From Casuarina equisetifolia (Eukaryota > Streptophyta > Magnoliopsida > Fagales > Casuarinaceae): a stretch of DNA of 64,000 nt. The translations under genes were made by a program, and so were the position numbers. Positions 21,861-32,559 of this stretch are shown here, in pieces; position 1 is the first letter of the stretch; each line of letters begins with the position of its first letter. The notes under the pieces are model-generated. The model had not been told where the DNA came from and made no database searches. It was given only the letters and a program-made list of their open reading frames with translations. The DNA lies in NCBI GenBank assembly GCA_028551475.1, contig CM052356.1, positions 22,347,884 to 22,411,883 of the forward strand, written 5' to 3'.

Positions 21861-22205
21861 ATGCTGGCAAAGAAGAACCAAAGCGGAGATACAACGAGGG
21901 CCAAAACAAAGCCGGAGATGTCAGAGGGGCCGAAATGGAGTGACCAGGAAGCCTTCGGAACCAACGCGCAGCCACTGTTCAAACCAAAAAATGGAAGCGT
22001 TATTCCGGCGAGGAGGAGGTTGGTGAAAACAATGATGTTTGATCAGATTTTCCAATCAATTTCCTACCTTCTCCGCCGTCTTGGTCTATCTACCTCAAGA
22101 GCGCCCAACGCCTCACCTGAAAATGTCAGCAGCCGTCCACAGGTGGGTCTGCCACCGAGTCCACCAAATGACACCAAGAAAAATAAAACAGTCCCATGCA
22201 AGTGA
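21861..22205 (+). CDS. SP-E: small-protein family member, duplicate of SP-D
   Basis: 114 residues. I chose ATG 21861 because it aligns with the SP-D start; the frame is open further upstream but only with a GTG. The core at residues 38-68 is PLFKPKNGSVIPARRRLVKT, MMFDQIFQSIS. A Thr replaces the Arg that follows VK in the other four paralogues, and the Trp of PWF is Leu. A Leu/Arg stretch (YLLRRLGLSTSRAP) follows, then a Pro-rich SRPQVGLPPSPP segment and a short basic end. Promoter and 3' flank are homologous to those of SP-D. Function unknown; the frame is intact. Confidence 0.72.
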   Translation: MLAKKNQSGDTTRAKTKPEMSEGPKWSDQEAFGTNAQPLFKPKNGSVIPARRRLVKTMMFDQIFQSISYLLRRLGLSTSRAPNASPENVSSRPQVGLPPSPPNDTKKNKTVPCK

Positions 22206-23562
22206 CTGCATAAAAATGCATCAACACCATTTCCGTTGTCTACGCCACCCGGTTAACCCGCATCTACTAGTCCTATCATCGTCCTCGTTGGTTTTGGGAT
22301 GAACTTAATAAAGAGCATAATGGTCCTCTGAAACGACTTCAGGGCCTCTTGTCCTGTCCTATCTCTTCGTCCTGTTCATCATTTTCTTCGTCATTTACCA
22401 GTCATTAATTCTGTAAGTTGTACTCTGTATTTAACAAGAAGTTTCAGGCTTTTGCGCCGGAGAGTTTTTGTATCCTAAATTTGTTGTGTATAATTTCCCA
22501 AGTGAACGAAGTAAGCGTTGTGTACATCTTTGTTTCTTCCTTTAGCTTTTATGGTCTGCACCCTAGTTATATATTTCCAATGAACGAAACCTGGTTACAT
22601 GAAAATTGTTTCCGTTTATCTTCAAATTCTAAAATGCAACGAGTCTCCCAACCCATGTAGCTGTGGGACTTGTGCATCGTTGTTGTGTTCCGTAATTGGG
22701 CTAAAAGAGTTTCGAGTAAAATTGTGACGGTTTACCTTGACTGCAACCGGCTACAAGACAAAATATAACAGGATATAAAACACATCGGTGATGTAATATT
22801 GGAACAGAATTCGATAACCGAGGAAAAAAAGGTAGTAGCAAACAAAAGCCTTGTGGTCCAAAAATTAATGGCGAATCGTTGTTAGATCATGTAAATCCAA
22901 CATTTTAGATTATTATACCCCACGGAAAATTAGATGTCAAGGATCTAAAATTCTTCAAGTGACGTTCCCACTCGCTCAACAAGTCTCTTCCAATAGAGAC
23001 CATTTTGAAACGTTTTCACACGACGTTTGATGGGAGCTATACGCTCAACATGTCTCTTCCAAAGGATATGGATGTCTCCTTGTCCCGTCAGTTGAGCCTT
23101 TTGTCCGATTAGTCTTTCCAGCTGGGTTCTACGGGAGGAACATCAAGGCCAAGAAATGGCGAGAGCTTTACTTATATGAGGGCAGTTTTAGGTATCAGAA
23201 AGATCAGTGAATTGTAGTCTCACAAAATCAACTGGCTGCGTGCATGGTTCAAAATCATTGATTAAAGCAAGTTCTCTGCTTTGTTCCGTAACTATCTTCC
23301 ATAACCTTAGGGGACCCTTAAGGACGAAAAACGAAATGTATCTCTTGCAGAACGTCTTCTGGTGGGGCATTAGCTTGAAGCAAGTGGGTCTGTTCATGTA
23401 CCTTGGGGGAACCATGATGTTACGTCTATCATACCATTCCCAAGATAGAATCAATAATGTTGAAATATTCGCAGAGTCTGATTCACGTCTTTGACGCCTG
23501 TCGAGGGTGCTGTAAAACTCTGGAGGAAGTAAGAAGGAAGGAAAAGGAGAAAAATATACATG

Positions 23563-23566
<4 letters not shown>

Positions 23567-23596
<30 letters not shown>

Positions 23597-23602
23597 TGTA
23601 TA
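23567..23602 (+). repeat. (TATG)n microsatellite
   Basis: About nine uninterrupted tetranucleotide units, followed by AT-rich sequence. Confidence 0.95.
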
Positions 23603-23783
23603 ACAAAAAATTATATTATTTTCATTTTTATGAAAAAATTGCATATGAGCTTCATATATATATATAAGGAATTAAGTAAGAAGTTTTGAAATCTATTACA
23701 ACCCAAAAAAGAAGTAATGGTTTTATTCTTTTTCATTTTTTCCTTGAAGCTTCCTATCGTTGTCTAACTTTTTGGCTTGTAAA

Positions 23784-23910
23784 TGTTGGAGATTGTCCAT
23801 ATCAGTCATAGATGTTAAGTTCATCAGCTTTATTAGTAATGATATTTATACTTTTTATAAGACATTTTGAAAAGATAGACTCGCTTATTATATGGTATCA
23901 AAGTAGGTTC
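23784..23910 (+). repeat. Short LTR-like segment with primer-binding site (TRIM-like)
   Basis: TGTTGGAGATTGTCC at 23784 begins a segment of about 109 bp ending at TGGTATCAAAG (23893-23903), a near match to the initiator-Met tRNA primer site. Such a short LTR next to a PBS is typical of miniature LTR elements (TRIMs). Non-coding sequence follows (23.9-24.2 kb), into which the Copia element at 24228 has inserted. No 3' partner LTR was recognised. Confidence 0.5.
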
Positions 23911-24227
23911 GGTCCCAAGCGATCTTGATGATGACCCTTACTTATCCAATTGGTCCCTATCGTGAAGTTTGAGAAATTATTGGATTTTTAGATGCTCTGA
24001 TTACTAGCTTATGATGTGAAACGATGGTTTTTCCATTTGTTGTATGAATGATCATCAATAGGCAAGAAGATCGAAAAGGGGAAAAGTCTTATTGTAAGTA
24101 CATTCATCGGCCTACTTTCAACGTTATGATTACTCTTCTTATTGATGTAATGATGGCGCATTTGATCGTGAGAATCTCTTAAGGAATGATAATCACTCAC
24201 TGAGATTCATAACTTTGTAGTCGGAAC

Positions 24228-24471
24228 TGTTGGAGATACACATGTGTATTTTTCCATATTAGCCAAATATACTTTTCCTTTTTGGAGTAATCCACTTTAG
24301 GCATTATTTGTGTAATTAGCAACGTGAATATTCTTTTTTATTTCCTTGTATTATTTCTTTTTTTGGTATGTTTCCTTATTATAAAAGGAACGTGCCTTGT
24401 ACATCTTTTCTCAAGAAAGCAATACATTTTTCCCAAACTCTTATGCTTTTGCTCATCCTTAGTTTGTGACA
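24228..24471 (+). repeat. 5' LTR
   Basis: 244 bp, TGTTGGAGATACAC ... GTTTGTGACA. Contains a TATA-like ttattataaaagg and a pyrimidine-rich end. About ten substitutions and no length change against the 3' LTR. Confidence 0.96.
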
Positions 24472-24485
24472 TGGTATCATGAGCC
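24472..24485 (+). other. Primer-binding site of the Copia element
   Basis: TGGTATCATGAGCC immediately follows the 5' LTR. It matches the initiator-Met tRNA 3' end pattern TGGTATCAGAGCC apart from one inserted base. Confidence 0.8.
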
Positions 24486-24669
24486 TAGGTTACATTTTTT
24501 TCCTCTCTTGCTTCCGCCTCTTCCTTGGTTTCTGATCGTTTTCTGCCTTTTTTTTGCTCTCGTTTTTTGCCTCTAACCTGCAAAACACGTTAGCACTATG
24601 GTGTGGAAATCAGATAATCAGAACCAAAACCTTTTTTTTTTCTTAAACACTTAACCACTTACCTGCACT

Positions 24670-26262
24670 ATGCCGAAGTCCTCCAAGCCCTTTACCTCTA
24701 ATCCCGACGCCCTTGAGATTGAGGGTATCATTGAGCACCACGATGTCCTCCTTCTTAGCTTCTTTGGGGTCTCCTTGGGCACCTTTCCGACCTTTCCCTC
24801 GGCCTCTGCCCCTCTCCCCATGCACAACCCCACTCCATGGCCACCCTTCTTCGGCTAACCCTTCTCATGGGCTCCTTATTACCTCCCACATACAGGTCCT
24901 TCTCAGCCTATCTCAGTCCATCTCACCTTTCCACCTAGCCCACCATACTAGCTGTTACTCCCGAGCCTAACCCAGCCACGGGGCCTAACACCTTTGGCCT
25001 GGGTTCTTCCTCTCTAGGCCAACCCCCTTCCTTAGGCGGGTCAATTTTTTTGGATCCAGGTAGCAATCTCTACCCGGTTTCCCCCTTTCCCCAATTTTTG
25101 GGTCCCGCAGACGGCTCAGGTTCGGGTTCGGGTAGCAATCCCTACCCGTTCCCTTACCCGTTTGTTGTTCCCCCTTTCGCCGCTGCTAAAAATCGCATTA
25201 AGCCTAGTGATCCTCTTTACACCGCTGTTTCAGACGGCCTCGAACTTCGATTGGTGGCTTAATCTCTCACCGGCATCAACACTTACCCGGTTTGGTCTCG
25301 CGACATTCGTCGTGCCCTTCTCACGAAGGACAAAGACAGTTTTCTCGATGGCTCTGTCCCTTTATCGGTGGATCCCTGCCTTACTCGATAGTGGTACAAG
25401 TGTTCCCAATTGGTCTGCACCTGGATCGGGAACACGATCTCGCTAGATGTGGCCGTCGGACTTCCCCCGACAAAAGATGCTCAACTTTTATGGGACCATC
25501 TCCATGATATGTATGGCCGCACGAATTAGGTGCACCTATTTCAGATCGATTGCTCTCTGATTGATCTGAAACAAGGAAACCTATCAATTTCCGTCTTCTT
25601 CAATCGGTTCGCTGCCTTGTGCAACGAATGCGATCAAGCTAAAGAGAAAATCAAAGCCCCCGATTCCACATTGCGTCAATACCAGAAAATCAAAGAACAC
25701 AACCTGGTTATTCATTTTTTGTTGATGTTAAATGAAACTTACAGTGGGTTTCGTTCGTAGATTCTGGCCATGGAACTGCCTCCTTCGTTGCACTGTCTTT
25801 TCCATCTTGCCTTCCAGGAAGAACATCATAGATTGGCATCATTCGAATATCTTTGGATAGGCGACTCGGTTGTTCTGACTACTTGCGCCTTTGCCATTTA
25901 GAAAGCTCTCGCGGCTCAGGGGTCTGGGGGCTGGAGTGTTAATTCGAGTCTAGGTCTTTCTGAGACTGAATCACTTCAACCCTTCCAACCTTCTCTCGGC
26001 ATGGATGGCTCAGATGCGCTAGGTGCATCGAATGACCATCATTCCTTTGACTCCATGCGCTCATCAGATGACCTGCACTGTGCGACCACTGCACCTGCAG
26101 TCATCCAATCCAACGACCAACACTTTTTGTCTACTTATCATCGATCCAACGGTCCAAATGGATCCCGTGGATGATCCAACAGTCTAAATAATCTTTATTG
26201 TGATTATTGCAAACACACAAATCACATTAAAGATAGATGCTGGAAATTGCATGGGAAACCCA
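24670..26262 (+). pseudogene. Copia gag pseudogene
   Basis: Gag is readable from about 25268 (LTGINTYPVWSRDIRRALL, then LDGS, ..W.KCSQLV.TWI, LWDHLHDMYG, FFNRFAALCNECDQ) to a CCHC zinc knuckle at about 26196-26250 (CDYCKHTNHIKDRCW). The stretch from 24670 is the putative N-terminal part and is too degenerate to define a start. In-frame TAG codons interrupt at the ..CLTR/WYK.., ..GRTN/VHL.., ..GFRS/ILA.. and ..FAI/KAL.. positions. Gag normally forms the virus-like particle; this copy cannot make a full product. Confidence 0.85.
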
Positions 26263-29200
26263 CTGAAAAAGAAAAATTAGACAAAAATGTGACATTTAAC
26301 GCTGTTTCTATTTTAGATGGGTCTAATTCTAAGCTCACTGATGCCCAATTTCAACAGATTATGCAGGCTTTCACTCAACATGGAACTCCTGACAAAATTG
26401 CCAGTTTTGTAGGTACTTCTTTTTATTTTTCCAGCTCCTTATTCCCGATTGCATGGATTATTGATTCAGGTGCCAGTGATCACATTATTTGCGACAAAAA
26501 ATATTTTTCCAAAATTTATCCCTATCACCCATCTCTATCCATTTGTCTTCTGAATGGAACTCTGACCTCCATCACTAATATTGGTGATGTCTACCTCAGT
26601 AATTGTGTCACCCTCCACAATATTCTTTTTGTCCCTGACTTCCATTTTAACCTTATTTCTGTTTCCAAAGTTTGTAAGAACAATGATTGTCGCCTTATTC
26701 TTGATTCCAACTTGTGTTTTTTCAGGCCCATTTGATTGGCAAATTGATGGGCTTGGGTAGCGTCCAACAAGGCCTTTATTTTTGGCTTCCAATTAATTCT
26801 GTTTTATCTGCTTGGACTTCTCCCATTCCAGACACCTTTTGTAATGCAAATTTTCTAAATAATAATAATATTCTCCATCAACGTTTAGGCCATAGTGCCT
26901 CGTTCCCATACCCCACATGTCCCATTTGTCCGTTGGCAAAACAATCTCGCCAACCTTTCCCCTCCATCACCTCTCATGCTTCTTCTATTTTTTCCTTCAT
27001 TCACCTTGACATCTGGGGCCCCTATCATACCCCCATCGTGATGGGTCTCATTTTTTTCTCACCCTTGTTGATGATTTCTCCCGCGCTACATGGGTTTTCC
27101 TCATGTAATCCAAAACCCAAGTCTTACCTCATCTCACCCATTTTTTTACCCTTATTACAACACAATTCATACTTCTGTTAAGCATGTTTGCACTGATAAT
27201 GCCCGTGATTTTTTTAATCATGCTTGTTCCTCCTTCTTTTTTTCCTATGACATTCTTCATGAAAGCTCTTGCACCTATACCCCTAAACAAAATGGGGTTG
27301 TTGAGCACAAATATTGTCACCTTCTCAAGGTAGGTCGCATTCTAAAATACCAAGCCTCCATTCCTGATATTTTTTGGGGTGATTGTGTGATCACTGTTGC
27401 CTACCTCATCAATCGCATGCCTTCTCAGGTACTTGCTGGTAAGACTCCCTTTGATCTCCTCTTTGGGAAGTCACCCGATACTGCTCATCTGTGTGTCTTT
27501 GGCTGTCTCTACTTTGCCACCACAGTCGGACCTCAAGACAAACTTGGTCCCTACACCACGCGTTGTGTTTTTATGGGGTACCCCCCCTTGCAGAAGGGTT
27601 ATCGTGTCTACGATCCCTCCATTGATATCTTTTTTATCAGTAGAGACATTACTTTCCATGAGGATGTCTTTCCTTTTGCCACATCGTCTCCTCCAAATGG
27701 CCCTTTTGACTCCTCCCTCGGATCTCGGCCTTTCTTATTTGAGGATGATGTCTTGGCACCCCTATTATTGCCACCCCTCCTACCTTCCCTTTCCCCCCTA
27801 TCCCTCCTGACTCATTTCCTAACCCCTGCCCCTCTCTTCCTCCTTCACTCAGCTCTGCTCCCACCCTTCCTACCCCTCCCGATACATCCCCCACCCTTCC
27901 TCCCTCACTCACCCCTCTTGCTTTCGATGACTCCTTGGCCATTGTTCCCTACCATCCTCCCTCACCACCTCCCTCATTTCTTCTTGTTGTTCCTTGTCGC
28001 TCTGGGCGTCCCACTCGGCCCCTTACTTGGATGCAGGACTACCTTTGCTCTTTTGTCACCTCGCCTAGCACCTCCTACCCTATTTCCAACTACCTTAGCC
28101 TTGCTCGCCTCTTTCCTAACCACCTTTGCTGTATTAGTCGCATTTCTGCGTACGTTGAACCTTATTATTATCCTCAAGCTGTCAAAGATCCCAAATGGCA
28201 ACAGGCCATGGCAGTTGAACTTCATGCCCTTGTTGATAACCACACCTGGGATATGGTCCCTTGACCCTCTCATTGGTGACCCATTGGCTGCAAATGGGTC
28301 TATAAGATCAAGTATAAGGCTGATGGCTCTATCAAACATTATAAGGCTCGTCTTGTAGCCAAAGGTTACACTCAACAGGAAGGTTTTGACTATCAGGACA
28401 CTTTCTCTCTCGTGGCTAAAGAAGGCACTGTCCGCACTTTTCTCACCATTGTTGCCTTTCGTGACTGGTCTCTACATCAGATGGATGTTCATAATGCCTT
28501 CCTTCATGGTGATTTGGATGAGGAGATCTATATGGAGCTTCCTCCGGGATTACGGAGACAAGGGGAGTTTAGGGTTTATCGTCTCTACAAATCCCTTTAC
28601 GGCCTCAAACAAGCTTCTCGTTAGTGGTATGCCAAATTCACCTCTGCCCTCACAGCTGCTCATTTTCGACAATCCCGTCATGATTATGCTCTCTTTACCT
28701 GGCATAAAGGTACCTCCTCCATCTACTTATTGATTTATGTTGATGATATTCTGATCATGGGCAATGACATTCTTGCTATTGAACGCTTCAAGAAGTTTTT
28801 ACATTCCATTTTTCGGACTAAGGATTTGGGACCGCCTATATGTTATTTAGGCATCAAAATTGCCCGTTCTAACAAGGGTATTTGTCTTAGCTAACGTAAG
28901 TTTGTTTTGGAGATTATATCAAATGCTGGTTTATCTGGATGCAAACCTGTTATCATTCATTTTGAACAAAATTTGAATCTTACCACACCTGAATATGATG
29001 TTGGCGTCTCACCACTTGATGCAAACCTTCCGCTTAAGGATCCTTTAAGCTATTAGAGATTGGTTGGAAAATTTATCTATCTCACAATGACACGACTTGA
29101 TATTTGCTACTTAGTACAGATTCTCAGTCAGTTCATGCATCAACTCAAATAGTCCCACATGAATACAACCTTGAAAGTTGTAAAATATTTAAAAGGATGC

Positions 29201-29668
29201 CTTGGATTGGGAATTCTTCTCTCTCGACATTGTAACATGGAAATGACCGCATACTACGACATGGATTACGCCACTTATCCCATGAGTAGGCGATCAACTA
29301 TTGGATTTTGCATTAAATTTAGAGATTCTTTATTATCATGGAAAACAAAGAAACAATCCACTGTTTCCTTGTCATTTGCTGAATTTGAGTATCGAGCTAT
29401 AGCCAAAACTACTTGTGAAGTTATTTGGTTAAGAGGTCTTCTTCAGGATTTTCGAGTTAACGTAAAAAGACCCATTCTTCTGTTCTATGACAATGACGCC
29501 GCTCTTAAACTTGCAGCAAATCCTATGGTTCATGAAAGGACGAAACATATTGAATTTGATTGCCATTTTACCAGAGATAAGATACAAAAAGGTGTCATTC
29601 GAACAAAGAAAATTCGAACTACAAAGCAACCTACAGATATTTTTACCAAAGCACTTTGCCACAAATAA
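26247..29668 (+). pseudogene. Copia pol pseudogene (protease, integrase, RT, RNase H)
   Basis: The protease motif WIIDSGASDHI is at about 26453-26485. Integrase follows with the HQRLGHS and CPICPLAKQS zinc-binding part, LDIWGP, a CTDNARDF segment and KQNGVVEHK, which supply the D, D and E positions. The linker is Pro/Leu-rich. RT has [37 protein letters not shown] and LIYVDDILI (about 28730). RNase H at 29159-29668 includes YDMDYATYPMSRRSTIG and the end motif TDIFTKAL. Frameshifts (near 26735, 27080, 28260) and several stops break it. Many stops sit at positions where the family has Gln. Confidence 0.9.
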
Positions 29669-29730
29669 CATGCATATCTATTAAGCAAGTTAGGTGTGTT
29701 TGACATTTATAAACCACCTAAACCACTAGC

Positions 29731-29741
29731 TTAAGGGAGAG
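29731..29741 (+). other. Polypurine tract
   Basis: TTAAGGGAGAG directly before the 3' LTR at 29742; the usual primer site for plus-strand synthesis. Confidence 0.8.
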
Positions 29742-29985
29742 TGTTGGAGATACACATGTATATTTTCCCATATTAGCCAAATATACTTTTCCCTTTTGGA
29801 GTAATCCACTTTAGGCATTATTTGTGTAATTAGCAACGTGAATATTCTTTTTTATTTCTTTGTATTATTTCTTTATTTGGTCCGTTTTCTTATTATAAAA
29901 GGAACGTGCCTTGTACATCTTTTCTCAAGAAAGCAATACATTTTTCCCAAACTCTCATGCTTTCGCTCATCCTTAGTTTGTGACA
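29742..29985 (+). repeat. 3' LTR
   Basis: 244 bp, same ends as the 5' LTR, followed by the GGAAC duplication at 29986-29990. Confidence 0.96.
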
Positions 29986-29990
29986 GGAAC

Positions 29991-31560
29991 TTATGCTGTG
30001 GGAATGGTAGTGTGCGGGCAGCAAATTGTAAGTCCTCTTACTCCCATTGATCAACGCTCACGCGTCGTCCTAGATTTCATGTAAGTTATCCAAGTATCAA
30101 CTCAGTCGAATTTTTATAACTTCTCTTTTTTAAAATTGTATGAGTTATTTTGGCGGCATTTAAGAAATGGGGTCTTCTTCTATTTTTTATTCGTAATTAT
30201 GCATGCTGGTTGAATTCGTATTCCTCAAGTGCAGGTTATTTCGGGCCACAAGGTCTAGGTTTCGCGATGAATGTTGTTTTATAGTTCTACTTGAGGCCCA
30301 TTGGACTGATGTGACAGCAACGGGCAAGTTCGTCCTTAAAACCCTTTTACCCTCGGTGTAGTTAGGACTTAGTCGCAGTCGCTTATTGGACAATTTACAC
30401 CAACAATTGGATTAATGGAGTGAGATAAAGTAGATGTCCATTAGATCCACTGATAGAATAAAGGAACTGGCTTCCTCCAGACGCCCCAGTGGCAAAGCCG
30501 GTCGATTTAAAGAAAAAGAGATTTCCTGGTACAAATACAAAAAAGAGAGTAGAAAGGAAACAGCAATCCTGATATCCATGTAATAAAGAATAAATCATGT
30601 ATCCTGTCTACTGTTCTTACTTACCCACCATGTGCTGACTTCTCTCACGAGGATACCGAAAAATATCATTACCTATCTGAATATTAGGTGATGCCTCTTT
30701 GAGAGTCGACGTATTGCCGTAAAGGGGTACAGAAAGGCTCCAACTTGAATTAGCGGTTATAAAAAAAAAAAAAGAAAGGTATAAAACAGTAAGTCCTCCA
30801 TTAAAATCTGAGAGGAAAATAACCCAGAGACTTTTAATGAGTCTGGAGTCCGAACCCCAACAACACACAAGGGAGAAATCTGCTAATGGTGATGGAAGCC
30901 TGCATAATTTGCTTGGTTTGTAATAACGGAATTTTAGCATCGTACCAAAAACTTGAGCGGACTTAATGATGTTTCATGTGTCAGATGGTGGCACGGATGA
31001 CCTTTTATCAATTCAAGTTGTACCACGCTTAAAATAAGGAAAAGTGGGGTGCTGCAGCCATGCGTTTGGCTGGGGAGAAAAAAAGGACCACGCGTTTGAA
31101 AGAAGCAGAAGTTATATATAGTCAGTTTATTGTTGTTTAATTTATTTTTTCTTCTTTTCAAAGTTTTAACAACTCCCAAGTCGGACTAACGAGGATTCAA
31201 CCTAGGACCTTTACTAGTTTGAAACTTGTTTCAAACGTATATTTGTAGTGAATTTTATTTGGGACGCCGTTGAGTCCTGTGGGAAGGCGAGGCGGCACAT
31301 CAAGACAGCACTTGGCTCACTTCTGCGAAGCCAGGGGTCTCAACCGGAGCTAGCTTGGTTTGCAGGTAAAGTAGACCTAAATGAAAAAAGAACCCACAAT
31401 TTGCTACGGCCACTTGAACGCTGAAAAAGGAAAGAGACATCATCATCCTTCTACATAACCGTTGCCCAACGGGTTCCCTACCCGGCAATTAAATTCAAAA
31501 TATCTGAAAAGCAAAAGAAGAAAAGCAAGACCCGCCCCACCTTTCCCTTCCTTTTTCAAA
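29991..31560. other. Intergenic, no gene supported
   Basis: Short minus-strand frames (30187-30940) without recognisable motifs. On the minus strand, 31184-31206 reads GGTCCTAGGTTGAATCCTCG, resembling a tRNA B-box, but no A-box was found at proper spacing. Confidence 0.45.
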
Positions 31561-31576
31561 TTCAACAACAAGACCT

Positions 31577-31582
31577 TATATA
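31577..31582 (+). promoter_or_regulatory. TATA box of the MGCCVS gene
   Basis: TATATA in gaccttatatagaaatgg, 79 bp before the ATG at 31656, following a pyrimidine-rich segment. Confidence 0.6.
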
Positions 31583-31655
31583 GAAATGGTCTCCATGTTC
31601 TTTATGCCCCCAGTCCTTTACCTTGTTAGGTAACTTCTGAATCAAAGTCCTTCAA

Positions 31656-32552
31656 ATGGGTTGTTGCGTTAGCAAATGCAGACCCAAGAAACACTCCCTC
31701 GAAGAATTGATCCATGTCCAAGACAAGCTTGTAATCTCTCAAGCTCCCAAAACTCCTGTGCCATATTCCAACAAAATTTCTCCTTGTCCTCCTTCTCCAA
31801 CTACTTCAACTTCTTCTACTTCTTCCCTGACATGCACGACCAGTAATGCTACGACATCAAGCTCGTTGTCAAGTGCTTCTTCGGTCTTGGGCTCGAAAGA
31901 TAGATCATTCTCCAATGAGTTCTTGTGGTCCTGTGTTAAGGAGAATCCACATATCGTCCGTATCAATTCAATCAAGGAAAATGCTCTTTTGCTTGCCGCA
32001 GCTAAAGTTGATGCCCAAAAGTCGGAATTATTGGCAAGACAAATGGTGGCACCGGCGAGACAATCCGTTCTATCAAAAGTTGCTGGTTCTATACCACAGA
32101 AGAGAGGAAGGTCAAATTCCCCTACTCCTCTAACCCGTCAGAAGAGTTTCCGGAGGGAATCTGAGAGGCCTAATTCTGCATATTCTCTAACAACTAGATC
32201 ACTGCGGTCACCATCTCCAAGTCGGAGATATAGTGGTGACCGATGTGGGGCGCTTTTGACGAACGCATCGGTAGAAAGGCATTCAAAGCGTATGGTTGGT
32301 TCGAAGGCTAATATGGTCAGCTCCGTGCCATCATCTCTGAGGAAGGAAAATTTTAGGCCAGCAGGACCGACCAATATTTCAAGTCGTGCTCGCCCTTGCT
32401 TGAGGAATACGGAGACATGCATTCACCGAATTGGTTCCAAAATCGACGAAGTTGCAGTAGGAAAAGCACTCTCTGATCATGACAGCGATTCCTTTCCCCT
32501 TGAGGACATTGATAATCCTCTCATCTCGTTGGATTGCTTTATCTTCCTTTAG
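31656..32552 (+). CDS. Plant MGCCxS protein, predicted N-myristoylated and palmitoylated
   Basis: A single exon of 298 codons. The N-terminus MGCCVSKC fits an N-myristoylation signal (Gly2) with adjacent cysteines (3, 4, 8) suited to palmitoylation, which predicts a plasma-membrane-anchored cytosolic protein. Residues 50-85 are a Ser/Thr tract. A conserved block follows: SFSNEFLWSCVKENPHIVRI (about 84-103) then NSIKENALLLAAAKVDAQKS. The middle is Ser/Arg-rich (KRGRSNSPTPLTRQKSFRRE, RSPSPSRRYSGDR), likely disordered and phosphorylated. The C-terminus NPLISLDCFIFL is, from my knowledge of plant proteins annotated as uncharacterised or Ser/Arg-rich, a conserved end, so the gene looks full length. 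No enzymatic domain is present; the role is unknown, perhaps a signalling adaptor. No disruption seen. Confidence 0.85.
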   Translation: MGCCVSKCRPKKHSLEELIHVQDKLVISQAPKTPVPYSNKISPCPPSPTTSTSSTSSLTCTTSNATTSSSLSSASSVLGSKDRSFSNEFLWSCVKENPHIVRINSIKENALLLAAAKVDAQKSELLARQMVAPARQSVLSKVAGSIPQKRGRSNSPTPLTRQKSFRRESERPNSAYSLTTRSLRSPSPSRRYSGDRCGALLTNASVERHSKRMVGSKANMVSSVPSSLRKENFRPAGPTNISSRARPCLRNTETCIHRIGSKIDEVAVGKALSDHDSDSFPLEDIDNPLISLDCFIFL

Positions 32553-32559
32553 ATTGACG

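Larger units (their letters stand above)
18050..23300 (+). repeat. Segmental duplication unit 4 (carries SP-E)
   Basis: Partner of 14000-17690. Homology is interrupted by AT-rich sequence (about 18.6-20.8 kb) with no counterpart in unit 3, which accounts for the greater length. Homologous islands resume near 20930 (CGTCTGTCGCGTCC) and run through the gene to the GTCTCACAAAATCAACTGGCTGCGTGC region (unit 3: CTTGCATAAAATCAATTGGCTAAGTGC). Confidence 0.68.
24228..29985 (+). mobile_element. Complete-structure, coding-dead Ty1/copia retrotransposon
   Basis: Two 244-bp LTRs bound the element, which is flanked by a 5-bp direct repeat GGAAC (24223-24227 and 29986-29990), the expected target-site duplication. 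A PBS follows the 5' LTR and a purine tract precedes the 3' LTR. The interior (about 5.3 kb) carries gag, protease, integrase, reverse transcriptase and RNase H in the Copia order, all recognisable but broken by stops and frameshifts, so it cannot encode its own proteins. The LTRs differ at about 10 of 244 positions by eye (about 4%), which suggests an insertion of a few million years or less at usual plant rates. Confidence 0.96.

Noticed and set aside
27649-28375. Minus-strand and alternative + frames of 97-137 codons in the Copia interior
   Set aside because: They are shadows of the Pro/Leu-rich linker between integrase and reverse transcriptase.
24670-29668. Idea that UAG/UAA encode Gln here (genetic code change)
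   Set aside because: The intact host genes use TAG and TGA as normal stops, frameshifts are also present in the element, and C-to-T decay explains the pattern.
31168-31215. Second SINE on the minus strand
   Set aside because: Only a B-box-like motif was found; no A-box at the right spacing and no clear tail.
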